Below the pieces are notes generated by a model that searched no databases, was not told the origin of the DNA, and saw nothing but the letters and a program-made list of their open reading frames with translations. Source: Lactonifactor sp050944855 (GTDB lineage: Bacteria > Bacillota > Clostridia > Lachnospirales > Lachnospiraceae). Taken from it: a DNA stretch of 64,000 bases. Made by a program: the position numbers and the translations under genes. Location: positions 1 to 64,000 of the forward strand of contig JBMNRU010000003.1 in the NCBI GenBank assembly GCA_050944855.1, written 5' to 3'. This document shows positions 41,721-50,962 of the stretch, piece by piece; the stretch's first letter is position 1, and the number at the start of each line of letters is the position of its first letter.

Positions 41721-42360
41721 AAAGGCAATGCTTTTTGACTTGGATGGTACTTTAGTAGATTCTATGTGGATGTGGAAAGATTTGGATATACAGTATTTGA
41801 AAACCATCGGACGAACCTTGCCGGAAACGCTGCAGTCCGAAATAGAAGGAATGAGTTTTACAGAAACCGCTCACTATTTTAAGAAACGGTTTGACATTCC
41901 GGAATCCATTGAGGAGATTAAGGAAATCTGGCTTTCTATGGCAAAGCATAAATATCAAAATGAAGTGCCTTTAAAAAGAGGTGCCTATGAATTTCTGGAA
42001 TACTTAAACCGGCACGATTATAAAGTGGGGATTTGTTCCAGCAACAGCATTGATTTGATTCAGGCAGTTCTTGAGGCGCATGGTGTTCTGGGCTTCATTC
42101 ATCAGATCCGCACTTGCTGTGAGGTGAAAAGGGGAAAACCGGCACCGGATATTTACTTAAAAGTTGCCGAAGATCTGCAGACAGATCCCTGTGATTGTCT
42201 GGTTTTTGAAGATATTGTTCCGGGGATCCTGGCCGGGAAAAATGCGAATATGACAACCTGTGCGGTGGAAGATGCGTACAGTATCTATCAGAGAGAAGAG
42301 AAAAAACGGATTGCCGATTATTATATTCAGGATTATTTTGACATATTACATAACTTATAA
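41707..42360 (+). CDS. HAD family hydrolase (beta-phosphoglucomutase-like)
   Basis: A 217-residue haloacid-dehalogenase phosphatase. Motif I is FDLDGTLVDS (residues about 10-19), motif II is GICSSNS near 114, motif III Lys is in KRGKPAPDIYLK near 141 and motif IV is VFEDIVPGILAGKNAN near 163. The helical cap inserted after motif I places it in subfamily IA. The substrate is a small phosphorylated metabolite, unknown. It overlaps the pseudouridine synthase gene, so the pair is translationally coupled. Confidence 0.9.
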   Translation: MIENKKAMLFDLDGTLVDSMWMWKDLDIQYLKTIGRTLPETLQSEIEGMSFTETAHYFKKRFDIPESIEEIKEIWLSMAKHKYQNEVPLKRGAYEFLEYLNRHDYKVGICSSNSIDLIQAVLEAHGVLGFIHQIRTCCEVKRGKPAPDIYLKVAEDLQTDPCDCLVFEDIVPGILAGKNANMTTCAVEDAYSIYQREEKKRIADYYIQDYFDILHNL

Positions 42361-42371
42361 AAGGAGCACAT

Positions 42372-44252
42372 ATGAAGCAAGGATTTTTACCGGTTTCCAG
42401 AGAAGATCTGCGAGAAAGAGGAATTGAACAACTGGATTTTGTTTATGTGATAGGAGACGCCTATGTAGATCACCCTTCTTTTGGTCCTGCGATCATCAGC
42501 CGCCTTTTGGAGGCAAAAGGGTATACCGTTGGCATCATTGCCCAGCCGGACTGGAAGGATAAAAACAGTGTCTGTATATTAGGCGAACCCAGGCTCGCCT
42601 TTTTAGTCAGCAGCGGTAATATGGATTCCATGGTAAATCATTACAGTGTTTCTAAAAAGCATCGTAAAACGGATGCCTATTCTCCCGGAGGGCAGATGGG
42701 CTGCCGTCCGGACCGCGCAGTTATCGTATATGGAAATCTGATTCGCCAGTCCTATAAGAAGATCCCTGTGATTATCGGAGGTATTGAAGCGTCTCTGCGC
42801 CGTCTGGCTCATTATGATTACTGGTCTGACCGGGTACGAAGATCGGTTCTTCTGGATTCCGGAGCGGATTTGATCTCTTACGGAATGGGAGAACATTCTA
42901 TTGCAGAGATTGCTGATGCCTTAAACAGCGGTATCTCCATTGGTGATATTACTTATATTCCGGGAACTGTTTATCGCAGTAAGACAACCGATCAGGTATT
43001 TGACGGCATCTTTTTGCCTTCCTATGAAGAAATGTGTGCCGATAAGAAAGCTTATGCAAAAAGTTTTATGCTGCAGTATGAAAATGCCGATGCATTTGCG
43101 GGAAAAACATTGATAGAACCTTACGAAAATCAGGGATTCGTCATACAGAATCCGCCTGCAAAACCGTTGTCAACACAGGAATTTGATGATATTTATGAAC
43201 ATCCTTATCAATATACTGCTCATCCCATGTATGCGGATCAGGGGGAAATCCCGGCTATTTCTGAAATCAAATTCAGTCTTACCAGTAACCGGGGCTGTTT
43301 TGGAGCCTGCAATTTTTGTGCGCTTACGTTTCATCAGGGACGTATCGTACAGACCCGCAGTCATGCTTCTTTGCTCAAAGAGGCACGGCAAATGACCGAA
43401 GATCCGGAATTTAAGGGATATATTCACGATGTGGGAGGACCGACAGCAGATTTCAGGCATCCTTCCTGTGAAAAACAGCTGACAAAAGGGACCTGTAAAG
43501 ATAAACAGTGCCTTTTTCCGGTACCATGCAAAAATCTTCGTGTGGATCACCGGGATTATCAGGAATTATTGACAAAACTCAGAAAACTGCCGAAGGTAAA
43601 AAAAGTTTTTGTGCGTTCTGGTATTCGTTTTGATTACGTTATGGCAGATAAGAACCGGGGATTTTTAGAGGATCTGGTCAAATACCATGTAAGCGGGCAG
43701 CTGAGAGTTGCTCCGGAACATGTATCATCAGCCGTTCTTTCCTGTATGGGAAAGCCGGAGCACGAGGTGTATCAGTCTTTTTTAAAAGCCTTTGCACTGG
43801 CCAATAAAAAAGCGGGGCTGGAGCAGTATGCGGTTCCTTATTTCATGTCGTCTCACCCGGGATGTACGATGAAAGAAGCCGTGAAATTAGCAGAATATGT
43901 TCGTGATATGGACTTTATGCCGGAACAGGTGCAGGATTTTTATCCTACGCCGGCCACGATTTCTACCTGTATGTACTACACAGGTTTAGATCCCAGAACC
44001 ATGAAGCCGGTTTATGTTCCCCGTAATCCGCATGAAAAAGCAATGCAGAGGGCGCTGATTCAATATCGCCTGCCGGCCAACCGGGAACTGGTGCGGGAAG
44101 CATTGGTGTTATCCGGAAGAAAAGACCTGATCGGATATGATAGAAAATGTTTGATCCGGCCGCAAAGAGGAGAGACTGCAGGCAGGGATCCTTCAACGAA
44201 AAGGACTAAAAAGAGAAAGGCCATTCGAAATGTGCACAAAAAGAAAGGGTAA
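42372..44252 (+). CDS. YgiQ family radical SAM protein
   Basis: A 626-residue radical SAM protein of the YgiQ type (UPF0313). The N-terminal domain starts FLPVSREDLRERGIEQLDFV and includes GGIEASLRRLAHYDYWSD near residue 138. The Fe4S4-SAM motif is RGCFGACNFCAL (CxxxCxxC) near 309. Later sections PEHVSS and YFMSSHPGCTM are conserved in the family. The very basic tail (KRTKKRKAIRNVHKKKG) suggests RNA or ribosome contact. The reaction is unknown. Confidence 0.92.
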   Translation: MKQGFLPVSREDLRERGIEQLDFVYVIGDAYVDHPSFGPAIISRLLEAKGYTVGIIAQPDWKDKNSVCILGEPRLAFLVSSGNMDSMVNHYSVSKKHRKTDAYSPGGQMGCRPDRAVIVYGNLIRQSYKKIPVIIGGIEASLRRLAHYDYWSDRVRRSVLLDSGADLISYGMGEHSIAEIADALNSGISIGDITYIPGTVYRSKTTDQVFDGIFLPSYEEMCADKKAYAKSFMLQYENADAFAGKTLIEPYENQGFVIQNPPAKPLSTQEFDDIYEHPYQYTAHPMYADQGEIPAISEIKFSLTSNRGCFGACNFCALTFHQGRIVQTRSHASLLKEARQMTEDPEFKGYIHDVGGPTADFRHPSCEKQLTKGTCKDKQCLFPVPCKNLRVDHRDYQELLTKLRKLPKVKKVFVRSGIRFDYVMADKNRGFLEDLVKYHVSGQLRVAPEHVSSAVLSCMGKPEHEVYQSFLKAFALANKKAGLEQYAVPYFMSSHPGCTMKEAVKLAEYVRDMDFMPEQVQDFYPTPATISTCMYYTGLDPRTMKPVYVPRNPHEKAMQRALIQYRLPANRELVREALVLSGRKDLIGYDRKCLIRPQRGETAGRDPSTKRTKKRKAIRNVHKKKG

Positions 44253-44261
44253 CAACAGAAT

Positions 44262-45026
44262 ATGAAGATTGCACTGATTACCGGAGCTTCTTCCGGAATG
44301 GGCAGAGAATTTGCCCGCCAGATTGCAGAAAACTACACATTTTTGGACGAAATCTGGCTGATTGCCAGAAGACAGGAAGAATTGGAAAAGACTGCGCGTC
44401 AGATTGCCGTTTCCTTCCGTATTCTGCCTTTGAATCTGCTGAAGGAAGAAGATTGTCAGTATTTGAAAAATTTATTAAAATTTGAAAAACCTTTCATCAA
44501 GGTATTGGTAAATGCAGCGGGATTTGGTAAAATTGGCAAAACAGGAGATATGAAACAGCAGGATGTTACGGGCATGATCCAGTTAAATGCCATCGCATTG
44601 ACCCGGGTAACACATATGTGTCTTCCCTATTGCGGCAATAAAAGCCGCGTGATACAGCTTGGCAGTGCGTCTGCCGTGATACCGCAGCCCAATTTTGCCA
44701 TCTATGCGGCCAGCAAATCTTATGTGCTGAGTTTTTCCAGAGCGCTGGCCAGAGAAGAGAAAAAAAGAGGCATCACAGTGACCTGCGTGTGTCCCGGTCC
44801 GGTTAAAACGGAGTTTTACCGGCAGACAGGCAGCTCGGTATCACAGATTTCTTTGTTAAAACGCCTTACGATGGCATCCCCGGATAAGGTGGTGCGCCAA
44901 GCGGTAAGAGATGCCGCATCCGGAAAAGAATTATCCATTTACGGATGGCCTATGAAACTGGTTTTTGTGCTGTGCAAACTGCTTCCCCATAAATGGATTT
45001 TGTTTTTGATGGGACTTTTTTTATAA
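44262..45026 (+). CDS. Short-chain dehydrogenase/reductase
   Basis: A 254-residue NAD(P)-dependent SDR. Rossmann motif is TGASSGMGREFA (residues about 7-18), NAAGFG near 86, the catalytic Ser lies in LGSASAVIP near 133 and the YxxxK pair in YAASKSY near 147. A C-terminal hydrophobic stretch (VFVLCKLLPHKWILFLMGLFL) could anchor it to the membrane. Substrate unknown; DltE/YqjQ-type SDRs have this form. Confidence 0.88.
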   Translation: MKIALITGASSGMGREFARQIAENYTFLDEIWLIARRQEELEKTARQIAVSFRILPLNLLKEEDCQYLKNLLKFEKPFIKVLVNAAGFGKIGKTGDMKQQDVTGMIQLNAIALTRVTHMCLPYCGNKSRVIQLGSASAVIPQPNFAIYAASKSYVLSFSRALAREEKKRGITVTCVCPGPVKTEFYRQTGSSVSQISLLKRLTMASPDKVVRQAVRDAASGKELSIYGWPMKLVFVLCKLLPHKWILFLMGLFL

Positions 45027-45056
45027 GAAATTCTCATAAGACAAATGAGGTGCTAT

Positions 45057-45668
45057 ATGAACATACGAAAAATTAAAAAAGGAGATTATGGATATATCCA
45101 TTCTCAGAAAATTATTAGAACTCTGATCACCTGTATTACATTAAGTATACCGGTGGCGGCATTTTTTATCGGGCGTTATATTAACGGGACGGAAAAGAGC
45201 CTGATCACGGTGATCGCTATTTTAGGCTGTCTGCCGGGATGCAAATTTGCTACGACTATGATTATGATGTTTTTGCAAAAGCCTATGAAAAAAGAAGAGT
45301 ATCTGTCTATTCAAGAGCATCGCAGGGATTTAACCGGTGGTTATGAATTGGTGATCTCCGCTTATGAAAAGCAGACTTTTATTGATTCTCTGGTCGTTGT
45401 AGGAAATACGATCGCTGCTTATTCCAGCCGGGAGAAAACAGACGCCCGTTTTGCAGAAAAACATATACAGCAAATTTTAAGGGATCACGGATTTTATATG
45501 AATGTCAAGATTTTTCAGGATTTAAAACACTATCTGGACCGGCTGGACAGTTTGAATGCCAACAGAGAAAGCCTGGAAAAGGATATTAAATGGCAGCCGC
45601 GGGAAGCTAATCCCCACATAAGCCGCAGTGAGTATATTCTGCAGATTATTTATGCCATTTCTCTTTAG
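45057..45668 (+). CDS. Conserved hypothetical protein with two membrane helices
   Basis: A 203-residue protein. The start is the ATG at 45057 with GAGGTG upstream. Two membrane helices (residues about 22-43 and 52-72) are followed by a cytoplasmic helical domain of about 130 residues containing ERREKTDARFAEKHI-like charged helices and a Lys/Asp-rich end. I do not recognise a family. It lies between an SDR and an RluA-type gene with small gaps (about 30 and 11 bases), so it is part of the same transcript. Function unknown. Confidence 0.75.
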   Translation: MNIRKIKKGDYGYIHSQKIIRTLITCITLSIPVAAFFIGRYINGTEKSLITVIAILGCLPGCKFATTMIMMFLQKPMKKEEYLSIQEHRRDLTGGYELVISAYEKQTFIDSLVVVGNTIAAYSSREKTDARFAEKHIQQILRDHGFYMNVKIFQDLKHYLDRLDSLNANRESLEKDIKWQPREANPHISRSEYILQIIYAISL

Positions 45669-45679
45669 GAGCAAAAAGT

Positions 45680-46660
45680 ATGCGTGAAATCATCATACAA
45701 AGTAACGAGTCCGGACAACGACTGGACAAGTTTTTAAGTAAATATTTAAAAGAAGCCCCTAAAAGTTTTTTATACAAGATGCTTCGTAAAAAAAATATTA
45801 CATTGAACGGAAAGAAAGCGGAAGGCAGGGAAATACTGCAGGAGACAGATGTGATACGATTGTTTCTGGCAGAAGAAACGATCGATAAATTTTCCAGTCA
45901 CCAGATTGACCGGGGAAGCGGGAAACTGCAGATTATTTATGAAGATGAACATATCTTGCTGGTTAATAAGCCGGCGGGAATGTTATCACAAAAAGCACAG
46001 GAGACAGATGTTTCCCTTGTAGAGCATATTACCGGTTATTTGTTAGACAGCGGATCTCTTACAGAAGAAAAGCTTCGAAGCTTTCGGCCTTCTGTATGCA
46101 ACCGGCTGGACCGCAATACCAGCGGTCTGGTTGCGGCGGGAAAGACTCTGGCCGGCCTGCAGCTGTTGTCGCAGCTGTTTCGGGAGCGTACCATAGAAAA
46201 GTACTATCTTTGCCTGGTAAGTGGTGTGATCACCGGTTCTTCTCATTTAAAGGGATATCTGAAAAAGGATGAAAAAAGCAACAAAGTAGAGATCAGACCC
46301 CATGCGTTTGCCGGTGCAGCCCTCATTGAAACGGCTTATCAGCCGGTGATCCATAATGAAAGGGTGACATTATTAAAGATAGAACTGCTTACCGGAAAGC
46401 CACACCAAATCCGCAGTCATTTGGCCAGCATTGGTCATCCTGTTGTCGGCGATACCAAATATGGCAGCAGTACGGTCAATAAAGTATTTCATGAAAAATA
46501 CAAGCTGCATTACCAGCTGCTTCATGCATGGGAATTGGTGATGCCAGAATTTACAGGAGAATTTAGTTCCCTGTCCCATAAATGTTTCAGAGCACCATTG
46601 CCTGAAGTGTTTATCCGGGTTCTGCAAGGGGAAGGAATCGAGGAGCGTATATATGAGTAA
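45680..46660 (+). CDS. RluA family pseudouridine synthase
   Basis: A 326-residue RNA pseudouridine synthase with an N-terminal S4 domain (SGQRLDKFLSKYLKEAPKSF) and the RluA catalytic motif CNRLDRNTSGLVAAGKT near residue 139, whose Asp attacks the uridine. LLTGKPHQIRSHLASIGHP near 237 completes the fold. RluC/RluD-type large-subunit targets are likely. It overlaps the lepB start by eight bases. Confidence 0.93.
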   Translation: MREIIIQSNESGQRLDKFLSKYLKEAPKSFLYKMLRKKNITLNGKKAEGREILQETDVIRLFLAEETIDKFSSHQIDRGSGKLQIIYEDEHILLVNKPAGMLSQKAQETDVSLVEHITGYLLDSGSLTEEKLRSFRPSVCNRLDRNTSGLVAAGKTLAGLQLLSQLFRERTIEKYYLCLVSGVITGSSHLKGYLKKDEKSNKVEIRPHAFAGAALIETAYQPVIHNERVTLLKIELLTGKPHQIRSHLASIGHPVVGDTKYGSSTVNKVFHEKYKLHYQLLHAWELVMPEFTGEFSSLSHKCFRAPLPEVFIRVLQGEGIEERIYE

Positions 46661-47204
46661 TCGTGAGAAAAAAAAGAAAATTGGAAACACTGTTTTGCGG
46701 GAACTCTGGGAATATATCAAGATGATTATTATTGTGGTACTGGTGGTATATGTTGTCAATAATGTACTGCTGATCAATGCCCAGATTCCTTCGGAGTCTA
46801 TGGAGAAAACGATTATGACGGGAGATCGCATTTTCGGCAACCGCCTGGCCTATTTAAACAGCAAACCAGAACGCTTTGATGTGGTGATTTTCCGTTATCC
46901 GGATAATGAGGAACAGCTATTTATCAAGCGTGTGATCGGCCTTCCCGGGGAAACACTGAATATAATAGACGGAAAGGTATATGTTGACGGTAGCGATACG
47001 CCGCTGGATGACAGTTTCATTCCGGAAGCAGCTGTGGGCAGTTACGGCCCTTATGAAGTGCCGGAAGGCTGTTATTTTATGCTGGGAGATAATCGGAATT
47101 ATTCTAAGGATTCCCGTTTCTGGATCAACACCTATGTAAAAGAAGATCAGATTCTGGGGAAAGCAGTCCTGCGTTATTTTCCATCTGTAAAAATCATTGA
47201 GTAA
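46653..47204 (+). CDS. lepB: Signal peptidase I
   Basis: A 183-residue membrane-bound serine protease that removes signal peptides from exported proteins. It has a basic N-terminus (SNREKKKKIGN), one membrane helix (about 20-40), the catalytic Ser in IPSESMEKTIMTGD near residue 49 and the catalytic Lys in FIKRVIGLPGETL near 91. Box E GDNRNYSKDSRFW lies near 147. Gram-positive SipS-like length. GAGG precedes the ATG. Confidence 0.95.
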   Translation: MSNREKKKKIGNTVLRELWEYIKMIIIVVLVVYVVNNVLLINAQIPSESMEKTIMTGDRIFGNRLAYLNSKPERFDVVIFRYPDNEEQLFIKRVIGLPGETLNIIDGKVYVDGSDTPLDDSFIPEAAVGSYGPYEVPEGCYFMLGDNRNYSKDSRFWINTYVKEDQILGKAVLRYFPSVKIIE

Positions 47205-47218
47205 GGATAGGTGATATT

Positions 47219-47755
47219 ATGGGAACATGGAATTCCAGGGGCCTTCGCGGATCCACATTGGAAGATTTCATTAACCGTACCTGTGAACAATATCGGGAAA
47301 AGCATTTGGCACTGATCCAGAAGGTACCAACTCCGATCACGCCGATTAAGATTGATAAAGGAAACCGCCATATTACTCTGGCATATTTTGAGAAAAAAAG
47401 TACCGTAGATTACATTGGCGCCGTACAGGGAATTCCTGTCTGCTTTGATGCAAAAGAATGTCATACAGATACTTTCCCTCTGGCAAATATCCATCAGCAT
47501 CAGGTGGATTTTATGCAGGGCTATGAGGAACAGGGCGGAATTGCTTTTCTGCTTTTGCTTTTTACGCACAGAAACGAATTTTATTATCTTCGGTATGAAG
47601 AAATGCTCTCGTACTGGGAGAGGGGGCAAAAAGGAGGAAGAAAGAGCTTTCTCTATGAGGAACTGAATCCGTCCTTTTTCTTAGAAAGCAAAGGTGGATA
47701 TCTGATTCCCTTTTTGGAAGGAATTCAGCGGGATCTGGACCAGAGAGAATCATAA
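47219..47755 (+). CDS. recU: Holliday junction resolvase RecU
   Basis: A 178-residue resolvase that cuts four-way junctions in Firmicutes in place of RuvC. Motifs are NSRGLRGSTLEDFINRTCE near the N-terminus with the catalytic Glu, STVDYIGAVQGIPVCFDAKE near 61 with the Asp and the ExK pair (DAKE), and HQHQVDFMQGYEEQGGIAFL near 88. The functional partner ruvAB is elsewhere in the window (12.4-14 kb). It ends its operon at a strong terminator. Confidence 0.93.
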   Translation: MGTWNSRGLRGSTLEDFINRTCEQYREKHLALIQKVPTPITPIKIDKGNRHITLAYFEKKSTVDYIGAVQGIPVCFDAKECHTDTFPLANIHQHQVDFMQGYEEQGGIAFLLLLFTHRNEFYYLRYEEMLSYWERGQKGGRKSFLYEELNPSFFLESKGGYLIPFLEGIQRDLDQRES

Positions 47756-47776
47756 ATTGAGAATAGGGCAGACAGT

Positions 47777-47807
47777 GGAACGCATGAAGAAGGCGTTCCT
47801 TTTTTTG
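47777..47807 (+). terminator. Terminator after recU
   Basis: GGAACGC (47777-47783) pairs with GCGTTCC (47793-47799), followed by eight T. Confidence 0.9.
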
Positions 47808-47884
47808 CGCGAAAATAAGTCTTGTGAAAAATATACAAAACCAAAAGAAAATATTGTCGAAGATGTTAAAAATGATGAAAATTA

Positions 47885-47914
47885 TTGACAAACGGGAACG
47901 CTGAGGTGTATATT
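47885..47914 (+). promoter_or_regulatory. Promoter of the nucleoside/ribose operon
   Basis: A consensus TTGACA (47885-47890) and TATATT (47909-47914) with an 18-base spacer; TATTAT two bases on is an alternative -10. The start codon of the LacI-ribokinase fusion is about 65 bases on. Confidence 0.7.
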
Positions 47915-47922
47915 ATGTTCAA

Positions 47923-47948
47923 GAAAATTGTTTAGGAAAACTGTTTAG
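47923..47948. repeat. Tandem 13-bp direct repeat downstream of the operon promoter
   Basis: GAAAATTGTTTAG (47923-47935) is repeated immediately as GAAAACTGTTTAG (47936-47948), one mismatch. It starts nine bases after the -10, so a protein bound here would block early transcription. LacI-type operators are usually palindromic, so assignment to the fusion regulator is uncertain. Confidence 0.55.
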
Positions 47949-47978
47949 TAAGGACTTAAGGAACAGGAGGTGCTGAAA

Positions 47979-49940
47979 ATGACGATCAGAGATATTGCTG
48001 CTATGGCGGAAGTATCTGTATCTACCGTTTCCAAAATTCTGAATCATAAAGATAACGATATCAGTGAGGAAACCAGAAAAAAGGTATTGAAAGTCATTAA
48101 AGAATGCCAGTATGTTCCTTATTCCAAAATACGGGAAACAGCCAATACCAGAAGTGGAATTCTGGGAGCGGTTCTCTGCGGGGAAGCACGCGAGAATCAA
48201 AAATTGACGTATTACTTGGAACAGATTGCCAGAAAAAATGGTTATAGTCTGCTGATTCAGTTTTTACATACAACCGAAGAGCCGGAAGAGACTGTCAGGG
48301 AACTGCAAAAAGCATTTCAGATCCTGCAAAGTAAAAGGGTGGAAGGTGTTTTTCTGCTGCCTCCCGCAAAATGTGTGATGCAGGCTGTGGCAGCTGCGCA
48401 GAAAGAAAAGCTGCCGTTGGTGGTATTAAAGTATTCTCAGAACACACAGGTGCCCGGCGTTAGTTATGGGGAAGTACATTCCGGTTTTCTTGCCGCAGAG
48501 ACGCTGATACAGGAAGGGCATCGGAATATAGGATGTATTTTTTATAAAGAAGACGCAATCGGTGAGGAAATACGGAGCGGTTATGCATCCGCTTTATTTC
48601 AAAACAATATTTCCATGGAACGGGATAAAATTGTTACGGTAGAGACGGCCCAGGATGCAGGTGTGATTGCAACGAGAGTTCTTTTGAATAAAAACGTGAG
48701 CAGTATTATCTGCCAGGATGGTGAGATTGCCTGTTCTGTCTATAACACACTGCACGCTATGAATGTCAGGGTTCCCGGAGAAATATCCGTTATTTCGGTC
48801 ACAGATTCACAGATCTGTACCCTTTTATCGCCGCCTTTGCATGCAGTGGAGATTCCTTATTTGCAGATCGCAGAATATGCAGTGGGCAAGCTTCTCGCTA
48901 TCTTAGAAAAACAAAACAGTCTGAAGCAGTTTGCAGATGAGGTTCTTCCATTTTTACAAAAGAGAGCCAGTGTATCCGTTCCTCCCTTGGGAAAAGCAGG
49001 GGTTCAGGAAAAAATAGTAGTAGTGGGAAGCATGAATATGGATATGCTTATTACAGTTCCAGAGCTGCCGAAAGACGGACAGACCATGCTGGCAAGAAAT
49101 GTGCAGCTGGCTCCCGGAGGAAAGGGCGCCAATCAGGCTGTCGGCGTGGGCAAGCTGGGTGGTTATGTATATGCCATCGGACGCCTGGGCAGTGATAATG
49201 AAGGAAAATCTATTTACAATAATCTGATACAAAGTTCAGTTAAGACAGATGGAATTGTATTTGACACGAATGCCATCTCAGGACGGGCCTATATTAATGT
49301 GGCACCTTCCGGTGAAAGTTCCATAGTTGTTCACAGAGGGGCCAATGAGAATCTGGACATTCGGCAGATCCGCAAATTCAAGTATTTATTTGAAAATGCC
49401 AGGTTTTGTTTGTTGTCTCTGGAAATACCGGAGCAGACAGCCGCATATACGTTGTCTTTATGCGAGAAATACCAGGTAGAGGTTATGATAAAGCCTTCCA
49501 CTGTTCTTCAAATTCAGGAAGACTGGCTTTCGAAAATCGCATATTTTATTCCCAATGAACAGGAGATTAACCGACTGTATCCGGGAGATATGGGCATCGA
49601 AGAGAAGGCAGAATATTTTTATCAAAAAGGAGTTGCCAATGTGATCGTTACTTTGGGAAGCAAAGGCGCTTATATCAGAAGCCGTCAATATACCGGTTAT
49701 GTTTCCAGCATGGATGTAGAGCCTTTAGATACCACCGGAGCAGCAGATGCATTTATCAGTGCCTTAGCCGTGTCCTTAAGCGAAGGATGTGATCTGCCGG
49801 AGGCCATTGGCTTTGCCTCCTGTTCGGCGGGTATCAGTATTACCAGAGAAGGTGTGCAGCCTGCTCTTCCGGATCGAATGACGATCAATGGCTATCAGGA
49901 AGAAATGGTCTTATTAAGTGAAATCAGGGAGGAAAAGTGA
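47979..49940 (+). CDS. LacI family regulator fused to a PfkB/ribokinase domain
   Basis: A 653-residue two-part protein. The LacI part has the N-terminal helix-turn-helix (TIRDIAAMAEVSVSTVSKIL, residues 2-21, and hinge to about 55) and a periplasmic-binding-like sugar sensor (about 60-335). From about residue 343 a complete ribokinase-like domain follows: VGSMNMDMLITVPELP, the substrate loop APGGKGANQAVGVGKLGG, VTLGSKGAY and the catalytic DTTGAADAF, where the usual GAGD is GAAD with the Asp kept. It starts at the ATG at 47979 after AGGAGG. The fusion could couple ribose or ATP state to DNA binding. It heads the operon and likely regulates it. The kinase may be active or only a sensor. Confidence 0.9.
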   Translation: MTIRDIAAMAEVSVSTVSKILNHKDNDISEETRKKVLKVIKECQYVPYSKIRETANTRSGILGAVLCGEARENQKLTYYLEQIARKNGYSLLIQFLHTTEEPEETVRELQKAFQILQSKRVEGVFLLPPAKCVMQAVAAAQKEKLPLVVLKYSQNTQVPGVSYGEVHSGFLAAETLIQEGHRNIGCIFYKEDAIGEEIRSGYASALFQNNISMERDKIVTVETAQDAGVIATRVLLNKNVSSIICQDGEIACSVYNTLHAMNVRVPGEISVISVTDSQICTLLSPPLHAVEIPYLQIAEYAVGKLLAILEKQNSLKQFADEVLPFLQKRASVSVPPLGKAGVQEKIVVVGSMNMDMLITVPELPKDGQTMLARNVQLAPGGKGANQAVGVGKLGGYVYAIGRLGSDNEGKSIYNNLIQSSVKTDGIVFDTNAISGRAYINVAPSGESSIVVHRGANENLDIRQIRKFKYLFENARFCLLSLEIPEQTAAYTLSLCEKYQVEVMIKPSTVLQIQEDWLSKIAYFIPNEQEINRLYPGDMGIEEKAEYFYQKGVANVIVTLGSKGAYIRSRQYTGYVSSMDVEPLDTTGAADAFISALAVSLSEGCDLPEAIGFASCSAGISITREGVQPALPDRMTINGYQEEMVLLSEIREEK

Positions 49941-49944
49941 AAGG

Positions 49945-50850
49945 ATGAAACAAGTTGCAGTAGTAGGCAGCCTGAATATGGATCAAGTGATAAATGTGAG
50001 AGAAATGCCGCAGAAAGGCGAAACCATATTGGGACTGGGCATGTCTAAAGCTCCGGGTGGAAAGGGTGCGAATCAGGCCTATGCGATTGGTAAGCTGGGC
50101 GGCAGCGTGTCTATGATCGGAGCAGTCGGTCAGGATGAAAACGGAAAGATATTAAAAAATAATCTGGAATCTGTAGGTGTGAATACGAAATACGTAGCAG
50201 AACTGCCGGAGGTACCTACAGGGAATGCGGTCATTATGGTAGATGAGGCGGCAGAAAACAGCATTGTTGTTATTCAGGGAGCCAACGCAGAACTTACAAC
50301 GGCAGATATTGATGCCAGAAAAGAAGTGCTGCAGCAGTCCGATGCGGTAGTGATGCAGCTGGAAATTCCGTTAGAAGTAGTAGAATATACGGCAAAGATG
50401 GCAAGTGAAATGGGAAAAACGGTCATTCTGGATCCGGCGCCTGCCGTGCCAAATCTGCCGGATACTCTGCTTGCTTATGTAGATATTGTAAAACCCAACG
50501 AGACAGAACTGGCAACCTTAACCGGGATGCCGGTAACGAATGCGGAAGAAGCAGAAAACGCTGCGAAAACGCTGCTGAAAAAGGGAATCAAACATGTGAT
50601 TGTGACGATGGGCGAAAACGGAAGTATGCTGGTGACTGACCAGAGGGTACAGCGATTTGCCAGCGAAAAGGTGAAGGCTGTAGATACCACGGCAGCCGGT
50701 GACAGTTTTACGGCAGCCTTTGTGGTAGCAGTCACAAGCGGCAAGAGTTATGAAGAAGCGATCGATTACGGCAATCGAGTTTCTGCTATTACCGTTACCC
50801 GAAAGGGAGCACAGACTTCTATTCCGGACAAAGAAGAAGTTATGTTATAA
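49945..50850 (+). CDS. rbsK: Ribokinase
   Basis: A 301-residue PfkB family kinase making ribose-5-phosphate from ribose. Motifs: VGSLNMDQVINVREMPQKGE at the N-terminus, APGGKGANQAYAIGKLGG near residue 36, NETELATLTG near 182, VTMGENGSML near 220 and the catalytic DTTAAGDSFTAAF near 244, with GD as anion hole and base. It begins four bases after the fusion protein stop; GGGAGG is about 12 bases upstream of the ATG at 49945. It is roughly 40 percent like the fused kinase domain by eye, so the fusion may derive from a copy of it. Confidence 0.92.
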   Translation: MKQVAVVGSLNMDQVINVREMPQKGETILGLGMSKAPGGKGANQAYAIGKLGGSVSMIGAVGQDENGKILKNNLESVGVNTKYVAELPEVPTGNAVIMVDEAAENSIVVIQGANAELTTADIDARKEVLQQSDAVVMQLEIPLEVVEYTAKMASEMGKTVILDPAPAVPNLPDTLLAYVDIVKPNETELATLTGMPVTNAEEAENAAKTLLKKGIKHVIVTMGENGSMLVTDQRVQRFASEKVKAVDTTAAGDSFTAAFVVAVTSGKSYEEAIDYGNRVSAITVTRKGAQTSIPDKEEVML

Positions 50851-50962
50851 ATTTCCTTTCGTGTGCGATCTGCAAAATAAGAAAAGCGGATCTGTGAACG
50901 GGGAATTTATATAGAGGGAAAAAAGAACAAAGTTTAAGGTACACTAGAGAAAGGAGAGATAT

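Noticed and set aside
48961..49020. Junction in the LacI-ribokinase fusion as a frameshift artefact
   Set aside because: The frame is continuous with a plausible Pro/Gly linker, and no start codon with a ribosome site precedes the kinase domain, so a true fusion is the simpler reading.
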